Under the pieces are notes generated by a model. It did not search any database, was not told the DNA's origin, and worked only from the letters and a program-made list of their open reading frames with translations. From contig NZ_SMLW01000661.1 in assembly GCF_009711405.1 (NCBI RefSeq), positions 1 through 32,737 on the forward strand: a stretch of 32,737 nt of DNA. The letters are read 5' to 3'. Position numbers and translations under genes: made by a program. This DNA is from Fulvivirga kasyanovii (GTDB lineage Bacteria; Bacteroidota; Bacteroidia; Cytophagales; Cyclobacteriaceae). Shown piece by piece: positions 24,812-32,653 of this stretch (its first letter is position 1; each line of letters starts with the position of its first letter).

Positions 24812-24840
24812 TAAAGATATACGTCTAAAACGCCTTTCAA
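24812..24840 (-). promoter_or_regulatory. Candidate promoter for the thioredoxin-fold gene
   Basis: Minus strand: TTG (complement of 24838-24840), an 18-nt spacer, then TATCTTTA (complement of 24812-24819; last base off consensus). The start point would fall at or beside the ATG at 24806, implying a leaderless message. Confidence 0.35.
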
Positions 24841-24871
24841 GTTAAAATAATTTCAATTCAAATACTACTTA

Positions 24872-25774
24872 TCAAATGTGCATTACTGCTTTGATATGTT
24901 TTAATATATCCTGAAAGTCATCAGGATGGAACCAGGTAATTTCCTGATCCTTGCCAAACCAGGTCATTTGTCGCTTGGCATACCGTCGTGAATTGCGTTT
25001 CAATAACCGTACCGCTTCCTCCCGATCATATATACCATCAAAAAAATCAAATATCTCTTTGTACCCTACGGTCTGCAAAGCATAGTGGTCTTTGTACGGG
25101 TACAGCTCCCTGGCCTCTTCAAACAATCCCTGCTCAATCATCAAATCCATGCGTTCATTGATCCTGGCATAAAGTTCTTCCCTTGGTCTGTCCAGCCCTA
25201 TTTTTATGACCTCAAAGTCCCTTTTCTTCTTGCTGTTCTTTCTGAGGTCGGAGTATTTCTCACCTGTACCGATGCACACCTCAAGGGCACGCGTGACCCG
25301 TTGTGGATTTTTAAGGTCTACTACCTCATAATAGTCTGGGTCAAGCTTTCTAAGTTCCTCCGCCAGCACATCCAGGCCTTCCTTATTCAGCCGGTCGTTC
25401 AGCTCTTTACGAATAGAAAGGCTCACTTCCGGTATATCCGCCATGCCTTCGGTAACGGCATTTATGTACAAACCCGAACCACCTGTCATGATCAGACAGT
25501 CCTTGTACCGGAATAGCTCCTCAATCTTTTGCAAAGCCTCTCTTTCAAAGTCACCCGCATTAAATTTATCATGGATAGAATGGGAGTTGATAAAATGGTG
25601 TGTTACCTGCTGAAGCTCTTCTTCACTGGGTTTTGCCGTTCCGATCTCCATCTCCCTGAAAAATTGCCTGGAGTCCGCAGATATGATCCCCGTATCCAGC
25701 TCGCGGGCCAAATCAATACATAAACTGGTCTTTCCTACCGCTGTTGGCCCTACAATTACTATCAGAAACTTCAT
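24872..25774 (-). CDS. miaA: tRNA dimethylallyltransferase
   Basis: This 300-residue enzyme transfers a dimethylallyl group to N6 of A37 in tRNAs that read codons starting with U. The P-loop GPTAVGKT is at 9-16. SADSRQFFREMEIGTAKPS (base and substrate contacts), TGGSGLYINA and LKNPQRVTRALEV follow. The C-terminal NSRRYAKRQMTWF block is the family's tRNA-binding signature. The ATG at 25774 is chosen over the in-frame TTG three nucleotides upstream, because a near-perfect promoter lies at 25791-25822 and the ATG gives the normal MKFLIVIVGPTAVGKT start. It is divergent from the hybrid kinase operon. Confidence 0.96.
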   Translation of the reverse strand: MKFLIVIVGPTAVGKTSLCIDLARELDTGIISADSRQFFREMEIGTAKPSEEELQQVTHHFINSHSIHDKFNAGDFEREALQKIEELFRYKDCLIMTGGSGLYINAVTEGMADIPEVSLSIRKELNDRLNKEGLDVLAEELRKLDPDYYEVVDLKNPQRVTRALEVCIGTGEKYSDLRKNSKKKRDFEVIKIGLDRPREELYARINERMDLMIEQGLFEEARELYPYKDHYALQTVGYKEIFDFFDGIYDREEAVRLLKRNSRRYAKRQMTWFGKDQEITWFHPDDFQDILKHIKAVMHI

Positions 25775-25790
25775 CAAAAGTGGTTTTGGG

Positions 25791-25822
25791 CAAATTTACC
25801 ATTTATAAAATGACTTCACCAA
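25791..25822 (-). promoter_or_regulatory. Promoter for miaA
   Basis: Minus strand: TTTTG (its TTG is the complement of 25820-25822), a 21-nt spacer, then TAAATTTG (complement of 25791-25798), an exact match to the Bacteroidota consensus. The predicted start is about 10 nt before the miaA ATG. This is the best promoter in the window. It also argues that the divergent kinase gene starts to the right of it. Confidence 0.7.
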
Positions 25823-25875
25823 AAGCGGGGGATGGTGAATTCCGATTGGTGATTATTTGTTATCTTCACGAGGAA

Positions 25876-28239
25876 ATGAAGGATAGATCGAAAAAAGCAG
25901 AAGACCTCGTCGTCAAGGTAAATGAACTAAAGGAAAAACTCTTCGCGGAGAAGAACAAAAACTCCTTTACCAATTCCATTTTGGAGGGGGGCACCTTGAT
26001 CATATGGGCGGTCAACAACGATTTTGAACTTATCTCTTTCAATCAAAATTACTTCAACTTCTTTCTCCAGGAGAACCCTGGTATTAAGATAGGCTATGAG
26101 GAAAAGGGGGTAGTAAAAATTGCCAACTCCGATACTTTCTGGAAGCAAAAATACAAAAGGGCACTTACCGGCCGCTCCCATAATTTTGAGATCATGCTCA
26201 AGGTAATGGGCGAAGAACAATGGAAAGAAGTATTTTTAAATCCTATCTACGATACACGCGGTGAAATAACCGGTGTATCAGGTCTGGCTTATGACATCAC
26301 CGAAAAGATGCAGTCGCGGATCGCCCTTATGAAGAGCGAGGAAAAGTTCAGGAATATTTTCGAATCATTTCAGGACCTTTACTTCCGTTGCGATTTCAAC
26401 GGCAAGCTGACCATGCTTAGCCCTTCGGTGTGTGATATCATGGGCTATACGGAAGGTGAGCTTCTGGGGAAGCACGTTACCAACTTTTATCTTTATAATA
26501 TCCAGACCAAATTCCTGATCAGAAAGCTGGCCCAGGAGAAGCGCGTCCGGAATTTTGAAGCCAGTGTAATCCACAAGTCCGGAAAAATCATTCCGTGTAT
26601 TTGCAATGTCAGGGTAATACAGGATGAGCAGGGGCGCCTGAAACATGTGGAAGGTGTAGCCCGCGACATTACCGAATTGAAAAAGACCAATCAGGAGCTG
26701 CAGAGATCAAAAGAGCTTGCTGAAAAATCCCTTAAAATAAAGGAGCGCTTTTTGGCGAACATGAGCCATGAGATAAGGACCCCGCTCAATGGCATCATAG
26801 GTATGCTCCACCTGCTCGACGAAACCCAGCTTGATCCTAAGCAAAAAAAGCACATCCAGACGCTTAAAAGCTCTGCCGATATATTACTAACTATCCTCAA
26901 TGACCTGCTTGACCTATCCAAGATCGAGGCAGGCAAAATGGAGCTCAAGCATGTGCCTTCAAATACGGAGGCTATATTTGAAAAACTCACCCTGCTTTAC
27001 CGACAGCAGGCCTATGACAATGCCATTACCCTTAAATTTAAAAAGGGAAGCGATATCCCCGATTATATAGAAGTTGATGAAACCAAACTGATCCAGGTGT
27101 ACTCCAACCTGATATCCAATGCCATTAAATTTACCCCTCCGGGAGGCGTGGTAACTGTAAGCCTTGAGGTGTATAAAAAAAGAAAAAATGGCACTATCAT
27201 CATGGAGGGATATGTCAAGGACTCAGGGATCGGCATATCGAAGGCAGACCAACGAAAGTTATTTTCCAGCTTTACCCAGTTGGATAGCTCAAGCAAAAAA
27301 AGCTACAAAGGCACTGGTCTGGGGTTGTACATTTCCCGTAAGATCGTAGGCCTCTTCAACGGTAAGATTGGCATTAAATCCACGGAAGGAAAAGGGAGCA
27401 AATTTTGGTTCACCTTTGAAACCAAAGAAGTGGAAAAACCCGAAGAACAGGCTCAGCCGGCAGTTAAAATCACAACACTGGAACACTCACCCACCGTACT
27501 GGTAGTAGATGACAACAGTGTAAACCTTGACCTGGCTTATGAGATCCTGAAAAACGCAGGCTGTAAAGTAACCGTGGCATCCAGCGGAAAGGAAGCACTG
27601 GCTTTATCCGAAGGGCTGTGCTTTGATGTGATACTGATGGATATTCAAATGCCGGATATGGACGGTCTTGAAGCCACCCGGCAAATAAGGAAACAGTGTA
27701 AAGAGCAAACCCCACCGATAGTTGCCATGACGGCCTACTCCATGAAAGGTGATGAAGCAAAGTATCTCTCTGCAGGTATGGACGACTATATTGCCAAACC
27801 TATCAACCCACAGATACTAATACAGAAAGTAAACCAGTGGACGACGGATAAGGTAACTGAACCGGAAGTTCAAAAAGAAAAGACCGACAAACATCTGACA
27901 ATTAACCAAAACACCTTAGATTTACTTAAACAATATGCGGGTGAAGAAGCCGTGCAGGAGGCCCTGGAAGAGTTTGACGAGGAGTGTCGCATGCAGATAA
28001 GCGACAGTGCCAAAATGTTTGAAAGCAAAAACTTTAAGGAAGTTCTGGATATTTTACATACCTTGAAAGGCAATGCGGGTACGCTCGGTGTTGAAAAGAT
28101 GGCATTCCAGGCCGCAAAAATGGAAGACGAATTAAAAGAAAAAAAATATTCTAATTTTGTCAGGGATTTACAGTTTCTTAAATCCCTTCATGAAGAATTT
28201 ATTGAAGAAACTAAAAAGGTTGGACCAAAAACAAATTAA
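25876..28239 (+). CDS. Hybrid sensor histidine kinase (PAS-PAS-HisKA-HATPase-REC-HPt)
   Basis: From the ATG at 25876 the product has 787 residues and no membrane helix, so it is a soluble sensor. In order: a short coiled coil (1-30), PAS 1 (about 35-150), PAS 2 (about 155-270), and HisKA with phospho-His298 in NMSHEIRTPLNG. The ATPase domain has LISNAIKF, DSGIGIS and GTGLGLYISRKIV. A receiver domain has phospho-Asp589 in LMDIQMPDMDG, and a C-terminal HPt domain has His728 in HTLKGNAGTLG. All parts of an internal phosphorelay are intact. The frame is open upstream to 25744, with an ATG at 25810, but those starts lie inside miaA or its promoter. The next gene, a lone receiver, is 5 nt downstream and is the likely final acceptor. 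The signal sensed is unknown. Confidence 0.93.
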   Translation: MKDRSKKAEDLVVKVNELKEKLFAEKNKNSFTNSILEGGTLIIWAVNNDFELISFNQNYFNFFLQENPGIKIGYEEKGVVKIANSDTFWKQKYKRALTGRSHNFEIMLKVMGEEQWKEVFLNPIYDTRGEITGVSGLAYDITEKMQSRIALMKSEEKFRNIFESFQDLYFRCDFNGKLTMLSPSVCDIMGYTEGELLGKHVTNFYLYNIQTKFLIRKLAQEKRVRNFEASVIHKSGKIIPCICNVRVIQDEQGRLKHVEGVARDITELKKTNQELQRSKELAEKSLKIKERFLANMSHEIRTPLNGIIGMLHLLDETQLDPKQKKHIQTLKSSADILLTILNDLLDLSKIEAGKMELKHVPSNTEAIFEKLTLLYRQQAYDNAITLKFKKGSDIPDYIEVDETKLIQVYSNLISNAIKFTPPGGVVTVSLEVYKKRKNGTIIMEGYVKDSGIGISKADQRKLFSSFTQLDSSSKKSYKGTGLGLYISRKIVGLFNGKIGIKSTEGKGSKFWFTFETKEVEKPEEQAQPAVKITTLEHSPTVLVVDDNSVNLDLAYEILKNAGCKVTVASSGKEALALSEGLCFDVILMDIQMPDMDGLEATRQIRKQCKEQTPPIVAMTAYSMKGDEAKYLSAGMDDYIAKPINPQILIQKVNQWTTDKVTEPEVQKEKTDKHLTINQNTLDLLKQYAGEEAVQEALEEFDEECRMQISDSAKMFESKNFKEVLDILHTLKGNAGTLGVEKMAFQAAKMEDELKEKKYSNFVRDLQFLKSLHEEFIEETKKVGPKTN

Positions 28240-28244
28240 ATAGA

Positions 28245-28616
28245 ATGGCAAAGAAAATCTTACTTGCGGATGACAGCCCGGTAATACAAACCTTGTCAAA
28301 GAAAATATTCCAGGGACAAGGGTATGATTTCAAAGGAATAAAAACAGGAACACGAGTAATTGAGGAAATCGAGAACAACGACTACGACGTTATCATCCTG
28401 GACATAATACTTCCCGGAGCCGATGGCATGGAGCTTGCCAAAAAGATCAGGGGACTAAAAGACAAGAAAAAAGCTGAAATGCCCATAATTGCCATATCAG
28501 GCAACTATAAAAACTACTCAAAATCCGATTTTGACGAAGCAGGCATCAATGAGTACCTGATCAAACCTCTGGATTATGACGCCCTCGTGAATGCTGTAAA
28601 AAAATACACGCAATAA
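28245..28616 (+). CDS. Single-domain response regulator (CheY-like)
   Basis: This 123-residue lone receiver domain has the acidic pair Asp9-Asp10 in LLADDSP, phospho-Asp53 in ILDIILPGADG, Ser85 in AISGNY and Lys107 in LIKPLD. It has no output domain, so it would act by protein-protein contact or as a phospho-shuttle. It starts 5 nt after the hybrid kinase and its stop overlaps the next ATG by one base, so it is the natural partner of that kinase's HPt domain. Charged, Lys-rich linkers (GLKDKKKAEM) are the only departure from a minimal receiver. Confidence 0.92.
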   Translation: MAKKILLADDSPVIQTLSKKIFQGQGYDFKGIKTGTRVIEEIENNDYDVIILDIILPGADGMELAKKIRGLKDKKKAEMPIIAISGNYKNYSKSDFDEAGINEYLIKPLDYDALVNAVKKYTQ

Positions 28617-28891
28617 TGAGTATTAAGTATTCTAAGCATTTTTTGAATAAGCTTGAGGACCTGCTGGCTGAAACAGAATATATTCTTAGATACGAAAGAG
28701 GTAATTTTAAGTCAGGCTGGTGCATTCTCAATGAAAACAAAGTTATCATTGTTAATAAATATTATGCCATTGACGGTAAGATCAACTGTCTTCTGGACAT
28801 CATCAAAACGGTTGACATAGATAAAAACCAGCTAAGCGATAAAAACAGGAAATTATATTTGGAACTGGCACAAACCGAACTTGAGCTTTGA
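28616..28891 (+). CDS. Uncharacterised 91-residue protein in two-component/RqcH operon
   Basis: The ATG shares its A with the stop codon of the response regulator (TAATG), and the end overlaps the next gene by 4 nt, so expression is coupled on both sides. The sequence starts MSIKYSKHFLNKLEDLLAET, then has YILRYERGNFKSGWCILNEN, VIIVNKYYAIDGKINCLLDI, and a Leu/Glu-rich helical end. It has no signal peptide or membrane segment. The pattern of helix, beta hairpins (Y-x-RGNFKSGWC, K-x-IIVNKYY) and helix suggests a small compact domain, but I do not recognise a family. The two cysteines are not in a metal motif. The coupled gene order suggests a link to the downstream hydrolase. Confidence 0.82.
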   Translation: MSIKYSKHFLNKLEDLLAETEYILRYERGNFKSGWCILNENKVIIVNKYYAIDGKINCLLDIIKTVDIDKNQLSDKNRKLYLELAQTELEL

Positions 28892-29649
28892 GAATTACAC
28901 TGCTAGGAACCGGAACATCCCAGGGTGTGCCTGTCATTGCTTGCGGCTGTGCGGCATGTCAGTCTCTTGACTTTAGGGATAAGCGGTTACGCACATCCAT
29001 ACTAATTGAGAAAGACGGGAACAGCTTTGTTGTAGATACGGGCCCGGATTTCAGACAACAAATGCTTAGGGAAGGCGTCAAAAAACTTGACGCCGTTATT
29101 TTTACCCATGAGCATAAAGACCACACAGCAGGCCTTGATGATGTAAGGGCATTCAACTTCCGTCAAAAAAAAGACATGCCTATCTATGGCAGACCCAACG
29201 TTATAGAGCAGCTAAAGCAGGAGTTTAGCTATGCCTTCGGAGAAAAAAAGTATCCCGGTGTACCCCAACTGGAAGTTCACACCATTGACAACAACCCTTT
29301 CTCCATTGAAGGTGTTGATTTCATGCCTATAGAAGTAATGCATTTGCGTTTGCCGGTTTTTGGGTTCAGGATTGGTGACTTCACCTATATCACAGATGCC
29401 AACTATATTAGTCCTGAGGAAAAAGAAAAGATCAAAGGCTCAAAAGTACTGGTACTTAATGCCCTGCAAAAAGAACCACACGTGTCTCATTTTAATCTGG
29501 AAGAGGCGATAGAGCTGGCACTGGAAATAAAGGCAGATGCCACCTACTTCACCCACATCAGCCACCGGATGGGACCTCACAAGCAAGTGGACGAAGAGTT
29601 GCCAGAAGGAATAAACCTTGCTTACGACGGATTGGTTATAGACTTGTAA
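28888..29649 (+). CDS. PhnP-like MBL-fold metallo-hydrolase (TTG start)
   Basis: This 253-residue protein of the RNase Z/PhnP branch starts MRITLLGTGTSQGVPVIACG. The structural-zinc motif CGCAAC (Cys19, Cys21, Cys24) matches the three cysteines of PhnP. The dinuclear site signature is THEHKDH (His74, His76, Asp78, His79), and THISHRMG near the C-terminus supplies further His ligands. PhnP hydrolyses cyclic ribose phosphates in phosphonate breakdown, but no phn genes are near, so the substrate here is probably different. The start codon must be TTG at 28888: an in-frame TGA sits two codons upstream (28882-28884), and the conserved N-terminus begins exactly there. It overlaps the preceding gene by 4 nt and the following ATG by 1 nt. 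Confidence 0.9.
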   Translation: MRITLLGTGTSQGVPVIACGCAACQSLDFRDKRLRTSILIEKDGNSFVVDTGPDFRQQMLREGVKKLDAVIFTHEHKDHTAGLDDVRAFNFRQKKDMPIYGRPNVIEQLKQEFSYAFGEKKYPGVPQLEVHTIDNNPFSIEGVDFMPIEVMHLRLPVFGFRIGDFTYITDANYISPEEKEKIKGSKVLVLNALQKEPHVSHFNLEEAIELALEIKADATYFTHISHRMGPHKQVDEELPEGINLAYDGLVIDL

Positions 29650-31202
29650 TGCATAATAACTATTATTTCCTAAAACAGCTCAGTGCCCGGCTGGCAGAAG
29701 AGTTAAAGGGCTTTCAGCTCGTTGAGGCGTTTTCTCAAAACAAGAATGAGCTGATAATCGGGTTTGCCCGGCAAACCGAAGAATTCTATATCAAAGCCCA
29801 CCTCAACCCTGCCTTTTGTTGTTTATCATTTCCCGCCGATTTCAGCCGGGCCAGAAAAAACAGTGTTGACCTCTTCACTGATCTATCTATGGCCGAAGTT
29901 GAAAATATTGAGCAGTTTGACAATGAACGTTCATTCGCTATCGTCTTTAAAAACAACTATAAGTTGCTCTTTAAAATGCATGGCAACAGGTCCAACATTG
30001 TGCTATTTAAAGACGATGAAGTTGCTGAAGTATTTAAAAAGAGTCTGAAAAAAGATTTTGAAATAGACATCAACCAGCTTCACAGGCCAATTGACCAGTC
30101 ATATGAAGCCTTTGTTCAGCAAGGCGGTGACTACAAGGATCTGTTCCCTACTTTCGGAAAAGTGATTAAAAAGTACCTGCTCACCCATGGTATTAAAGAG
30201 AAAGATACTGATGCGAAATGGAAACTGATCCGGGAAACCCTGGGGCACCTTACAGAACAAAAGTATTACATTACCGAAATAGAAGGCCAGTTACACCTTA
30301 GCTTAATAAAGACCGGGTCGGTACAGCACGAATTCCATGACCCAGTCAAAGCCATTGACAGTTTTTTTATTCAATATATAAGCGAGCATGCTTTCAAAAG
30401 CATTAAAGGTGAGGCATTGCTCGACATCAATAAGCAGCTTAAGCAAACAGAGAGCTACGTCAGAAAAACCCAAAAGAAGCTTGAGGAAATAGAAAGCAGG
30501 CTTAACTATCACATACTGGCGGATATTTTGATGGCCAACCTTCATCAGGTGCCTGCTAAGGCCGAGGAGGTGACCCTTCAAAACTTTTATGACAACAATG
30601 CTCCCATCACCATTAAACTGAAACGTGACCTTTCTCCTCAAAAAAATGCGGAAGTTTATTACAGAAAGGCCAAAAACCAATCGGTAGAGATAGAAAACCT
30701 CAAAACAAACCTGAGACAAAAGCTACAGGCCATAGAAACCCTGGAAGAGCAAAAGATGGTGATTGAGGAAGAGCAGAGCCTTAAAGCACTCCGCAACCTT
30801 GTGAAGCGGGACCAAAACCAGGCGTCAAAGAAAAAAGAACACCTGCCATTTAACGCCTTCACCTACGACGGCTTTGATATATGGGTAGGAAAAAATGCCA
30901 GGAGCAACGATCGCATGCTCCAGCAGCACTCATTCAAGGATGACCTATGGCTTCACGCCAAGGATGTAAGCGGCTCTCATGTGCTTTTGAAGTATAAGGC
31001 AGGCAAACCCTTCCCGAAAGATGTGATAGAAAAAGCGGCGGAACTGGCAGCGCATTTCTCTAAAAGAAAGTCAGACACTCTCTGTCCGGTAATCGTGACG
31101 CCAAGAAAGTTTGTAAGAAAACGAAAAGGAGACCCAGCGGGGGCAGTGATGGTAGACAAGGAAGAAAAGACCTTACTTGTCAGGCCGAATAACTGGTCCT
31201 GA
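29649..31202 (+). CDS. NFACT-family protein (RqcH/Rqc2-like ribosome quality control factor)
   Basis: This 517-residue protein has an NFACT-N domain (1 to about 130, including FKNNYKLLFKMHGNRSNIVL), a helix-hairpin-helix-like segment near 165-185, a long coiled coil (about 255-395) and an NFACT-R domain from about 400 (FTYDGFDIWVGKNARSNDRM, DLWLHAKDVSGSHVLLKY). RqcH binds the obstructed 50S subunit and recruits tRNA-Ala to add Ala tails to stalled chains. B. subtilis RqcH depends on an Asp-Arg pair; here the aligned residues appear to be Glu93-Arg94 (FDNERSF), so activity may differ. The length is slightly below the about 570 residues of RqcH. Its ATG overlaps the upstream stop (TAATG). The gene ends in a hairpin that covers its stop codon. 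Confidence 0.9.
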   Translation: MHNNYYFLKQLSARLAEELKGFQLVEAFSQNKNELIIGFARQTEEFYIKAHLNPAFCCLSFPADFSRARKNSVDLFTDLSMAEVENIEQFDNERSFAIVFKNNYKLLFKMHGNRSNIVLFKDDEVAEVFKKSLKKDFEIDINQLHRPIDQSYEAFVQQGGDYKDLFPTFGKVIKKYLLTHGIKEKDTDAKWKLIRETLGHLTEQKYYITEIEGQLHLSLIKTGSVQHEFHDPVKAIDSFFIQYISEHAFKSIKGEALLDINKQLKQTESYVRKTQKKLEEIESRLNYHILADILMANLHQVPAKAEEVTLQNFYDNNAPITIKLKRDLSPQKNAEVYYRKAKNQSVEIENLKTNLRQKLQAIETLEEQKMVIEEEQSLKALRNLVKRDQNQASKKKEHLPFNAFTYDGFDIWVGKNARSNDRMLQQHSFKDDLWLHAKDVSGSHVLLKYKAGKPFPKDVIEKAAELAAHFSKRKSDTLCPVIVTPRKFVRKRKGDPAGAVMVDKEEKTLLVRPNNWS

Positions 31203-31209
31203 CAAGTAA
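31173..31209. terminator. Perfect 12-bp hairpin across the NFACT gene stop codon
   Basis: TTACTTGTCAGG (31173-31184) and CCTGACAAGTAA (31198-31209) are exact inverted copies around a 13-nt loop. The right arm contains the NFACT stop codon (31200-31202). No T-run follows. The convergent pyk gene stops 19 nt further on at 31221, so the structure probably ends or stabilises both transcripts. Confidence 0.55.
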
Positions 31210-31220
31210 AGCAACTATAT

Positions 31221-32651
31221 TTAATCTACAACATTAAGCTTAACGGTGTTAGTACGGCCCTTGGCATGTATTGGCATACTTGCCGTGGTAATAAACACGT
31301 CACCGGTCTGGATGTGTCCCTTCTCCTTCAATATCTCCTCGATATCCGCAAAAGTATCGTCGGTTGACACCTCTTTATCATAGTAGTAACCTCTTACTCC
31401 CCAGATAAGGTTTATGGTGTTCAACAACGGCCTGTTGCTTGTAAAAATAAAAATATTGGCTTTTGGCCTGTGCGATGACAATTTAAATGCTGTATATCCC
31501 GACTGGGTCATACCTATAATAGCTTTTGCCTTGGAAGCTTTCGCCAATCGACATGCAGCCAGCACTAAAGTGTTATTATAAAATAGAGGATCGTTCTGAT
31601 CAGGCAGGTCGTGACGGAAATATACGTCTGCCTCCCTTTCCACACTGGTAATGGTTTTCACCATACTTCTGATCACTTCTATAGGATAAGCACCGGCAGC
31701 AGTCTCTGCGGATAGCATGAGTGCATCAGCACCATCCATAACGGCATTAGCCACGTCATTGGTCTCTGCACGTGTTGGTCTGGGGCTTTCGATCATACTT
31801 TCCATCATTTGAGTAGCGATAATTACAGGCTTGGCCAGTTTATTACACTTTCTCACGATCATCTTCTGCGCCATTGGCACCTCTTCCATAAAGATCTCCA
31901 CACCCAGGTCACCACGGGCAACCATCACGGCATCCGCCGCATCAATTATAGCATCTATATTACCGATAGCTTCAGGCTTTTCTACCTTGGCTATGATCTT
32001 GGTCTGTTTTCCGGCAGCCTTTATTCTCTCCCTGAGGTTATGAATGTCCTCGGCTGTTCTTACAAATGACAACGCCACCCATTCAACATCGTTGGCCAGA
32101 CCGAACTCAAGGTCTTTAACATCCTTATCAGTCAGCGAAGGTGCTGAAACTTTTGTAAAAGGCATATTGATACCCTTTCTGGATTTCAACTTACCACCAT
32201 AAATAACCTCAGTTACTACCTCGGTATTTTTTATCTCGGTTACTTTTAGCTCTATTTTACCGTCATCGATCAGGATCATATCACCCACGCCAACATCTTT
32301 GGGAAGGTCCTGATAGACCGTGCTGGCCATTTTTGAATGCCCTACAATCTCTTCTACAGTAATCGTAAACTGCTCTCCTGATTTTAGCTTTGCACCTTTT
32401 TCTACTTCACCAACCCTGATCTTGGGTCCCTGAAGATCCTGTAAAAGGCAAACACATGCTCCCATTTCTTCATTCAGCTCGCGAACACTCTTTATTACAT
32501 GAAGGTGGTCCTCATGAGTACCGTGTGAAAAATTAAGCCTGAAAATATCAACGCCCTCCTGGATGAGCTTTTTCAGAATTTTTTTATCGCTCGAGGCTGG
32601 CCCGACAGTAGCGATGATTTTAGTCTTATTAAATTGTATTTTTTGATCCAT
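31221..32651 (-). CDS. pyk: Pyruvate kinase
   Basis: This 476-residue glycolytic enzyme converts phosphoenolpyruvate and ADP to pyruvate and ATP. The A domain opens with TKIIATVGPASSD and IFRLNFSHGTHEDH, then LQDLQGPKIRVGE. The B domain lies at about 70-170. The substrate signature is IIAKVEKPEAIGN and VMVARGDLGVEI, and the metal/PEP block is ATQMMESMIESPRPTRAE. The C domain ends in GRTNTVKLNVVD. The ATG at 32651 is chosen over the in-frame TTG at 32657, because homologues begin shortly before TKIIATVGP and the upstream gene stops at 32654. A 2-nt spacing to that gene means co-transcription and probable coupling. Confidence 0.96.
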   Translation of the reverse strand: MDQKIQFNKTKIIATVGPASSDKKILKKLIQEGVDIFRLNFSHGTHEDHLHVIKSVRELNEEMGACVCLLQDLQGPKIRVGEVEKGAKLKSGEQFTITVEEIVGHSKMASTVYQDLPKDVGVGDMILIDDGKIELKVTEIKNTEVVTEVIYGGKLKSRKGINMPFTKVSAPSLTDKDVKDLEFGLANDVEWVALSFVRTAEDIHNLRERIKAAGKQTKIIAKVEKPEAIGNIDAIIDAADAVMVARGDLGVEIFMEEVPMAQKMIVRKCNKLAKPVIIATQMMESMIESPRPTRAETNDVANAVMDGADALMLSAETAAGAYPIEVIRSMVKTITSVEREADVYFRHDLPDQNDPLFYNNTLVLAACRLAKASKAKAIIGMTQSGYTAFKLSSHRPKANIFIFTSNRPLLNTINLIWGVRGYYYDKEVSTDDTFADIEEILKEKGHIQTGDVFITTASMPIHAKGRTNTVKLNVVD

Positions 32652-32653
32652 AG

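Noticed and set aside
25744-25875. Longer N-terminus for the hybrid kinase (TTG at 25744 or ATG at 25810)
   Set aside because: 25744 lies inside miaA, and 25810 lies within the miaA promoter. The segment up to 25875 does not look like a PAS or coiled-coil extension.
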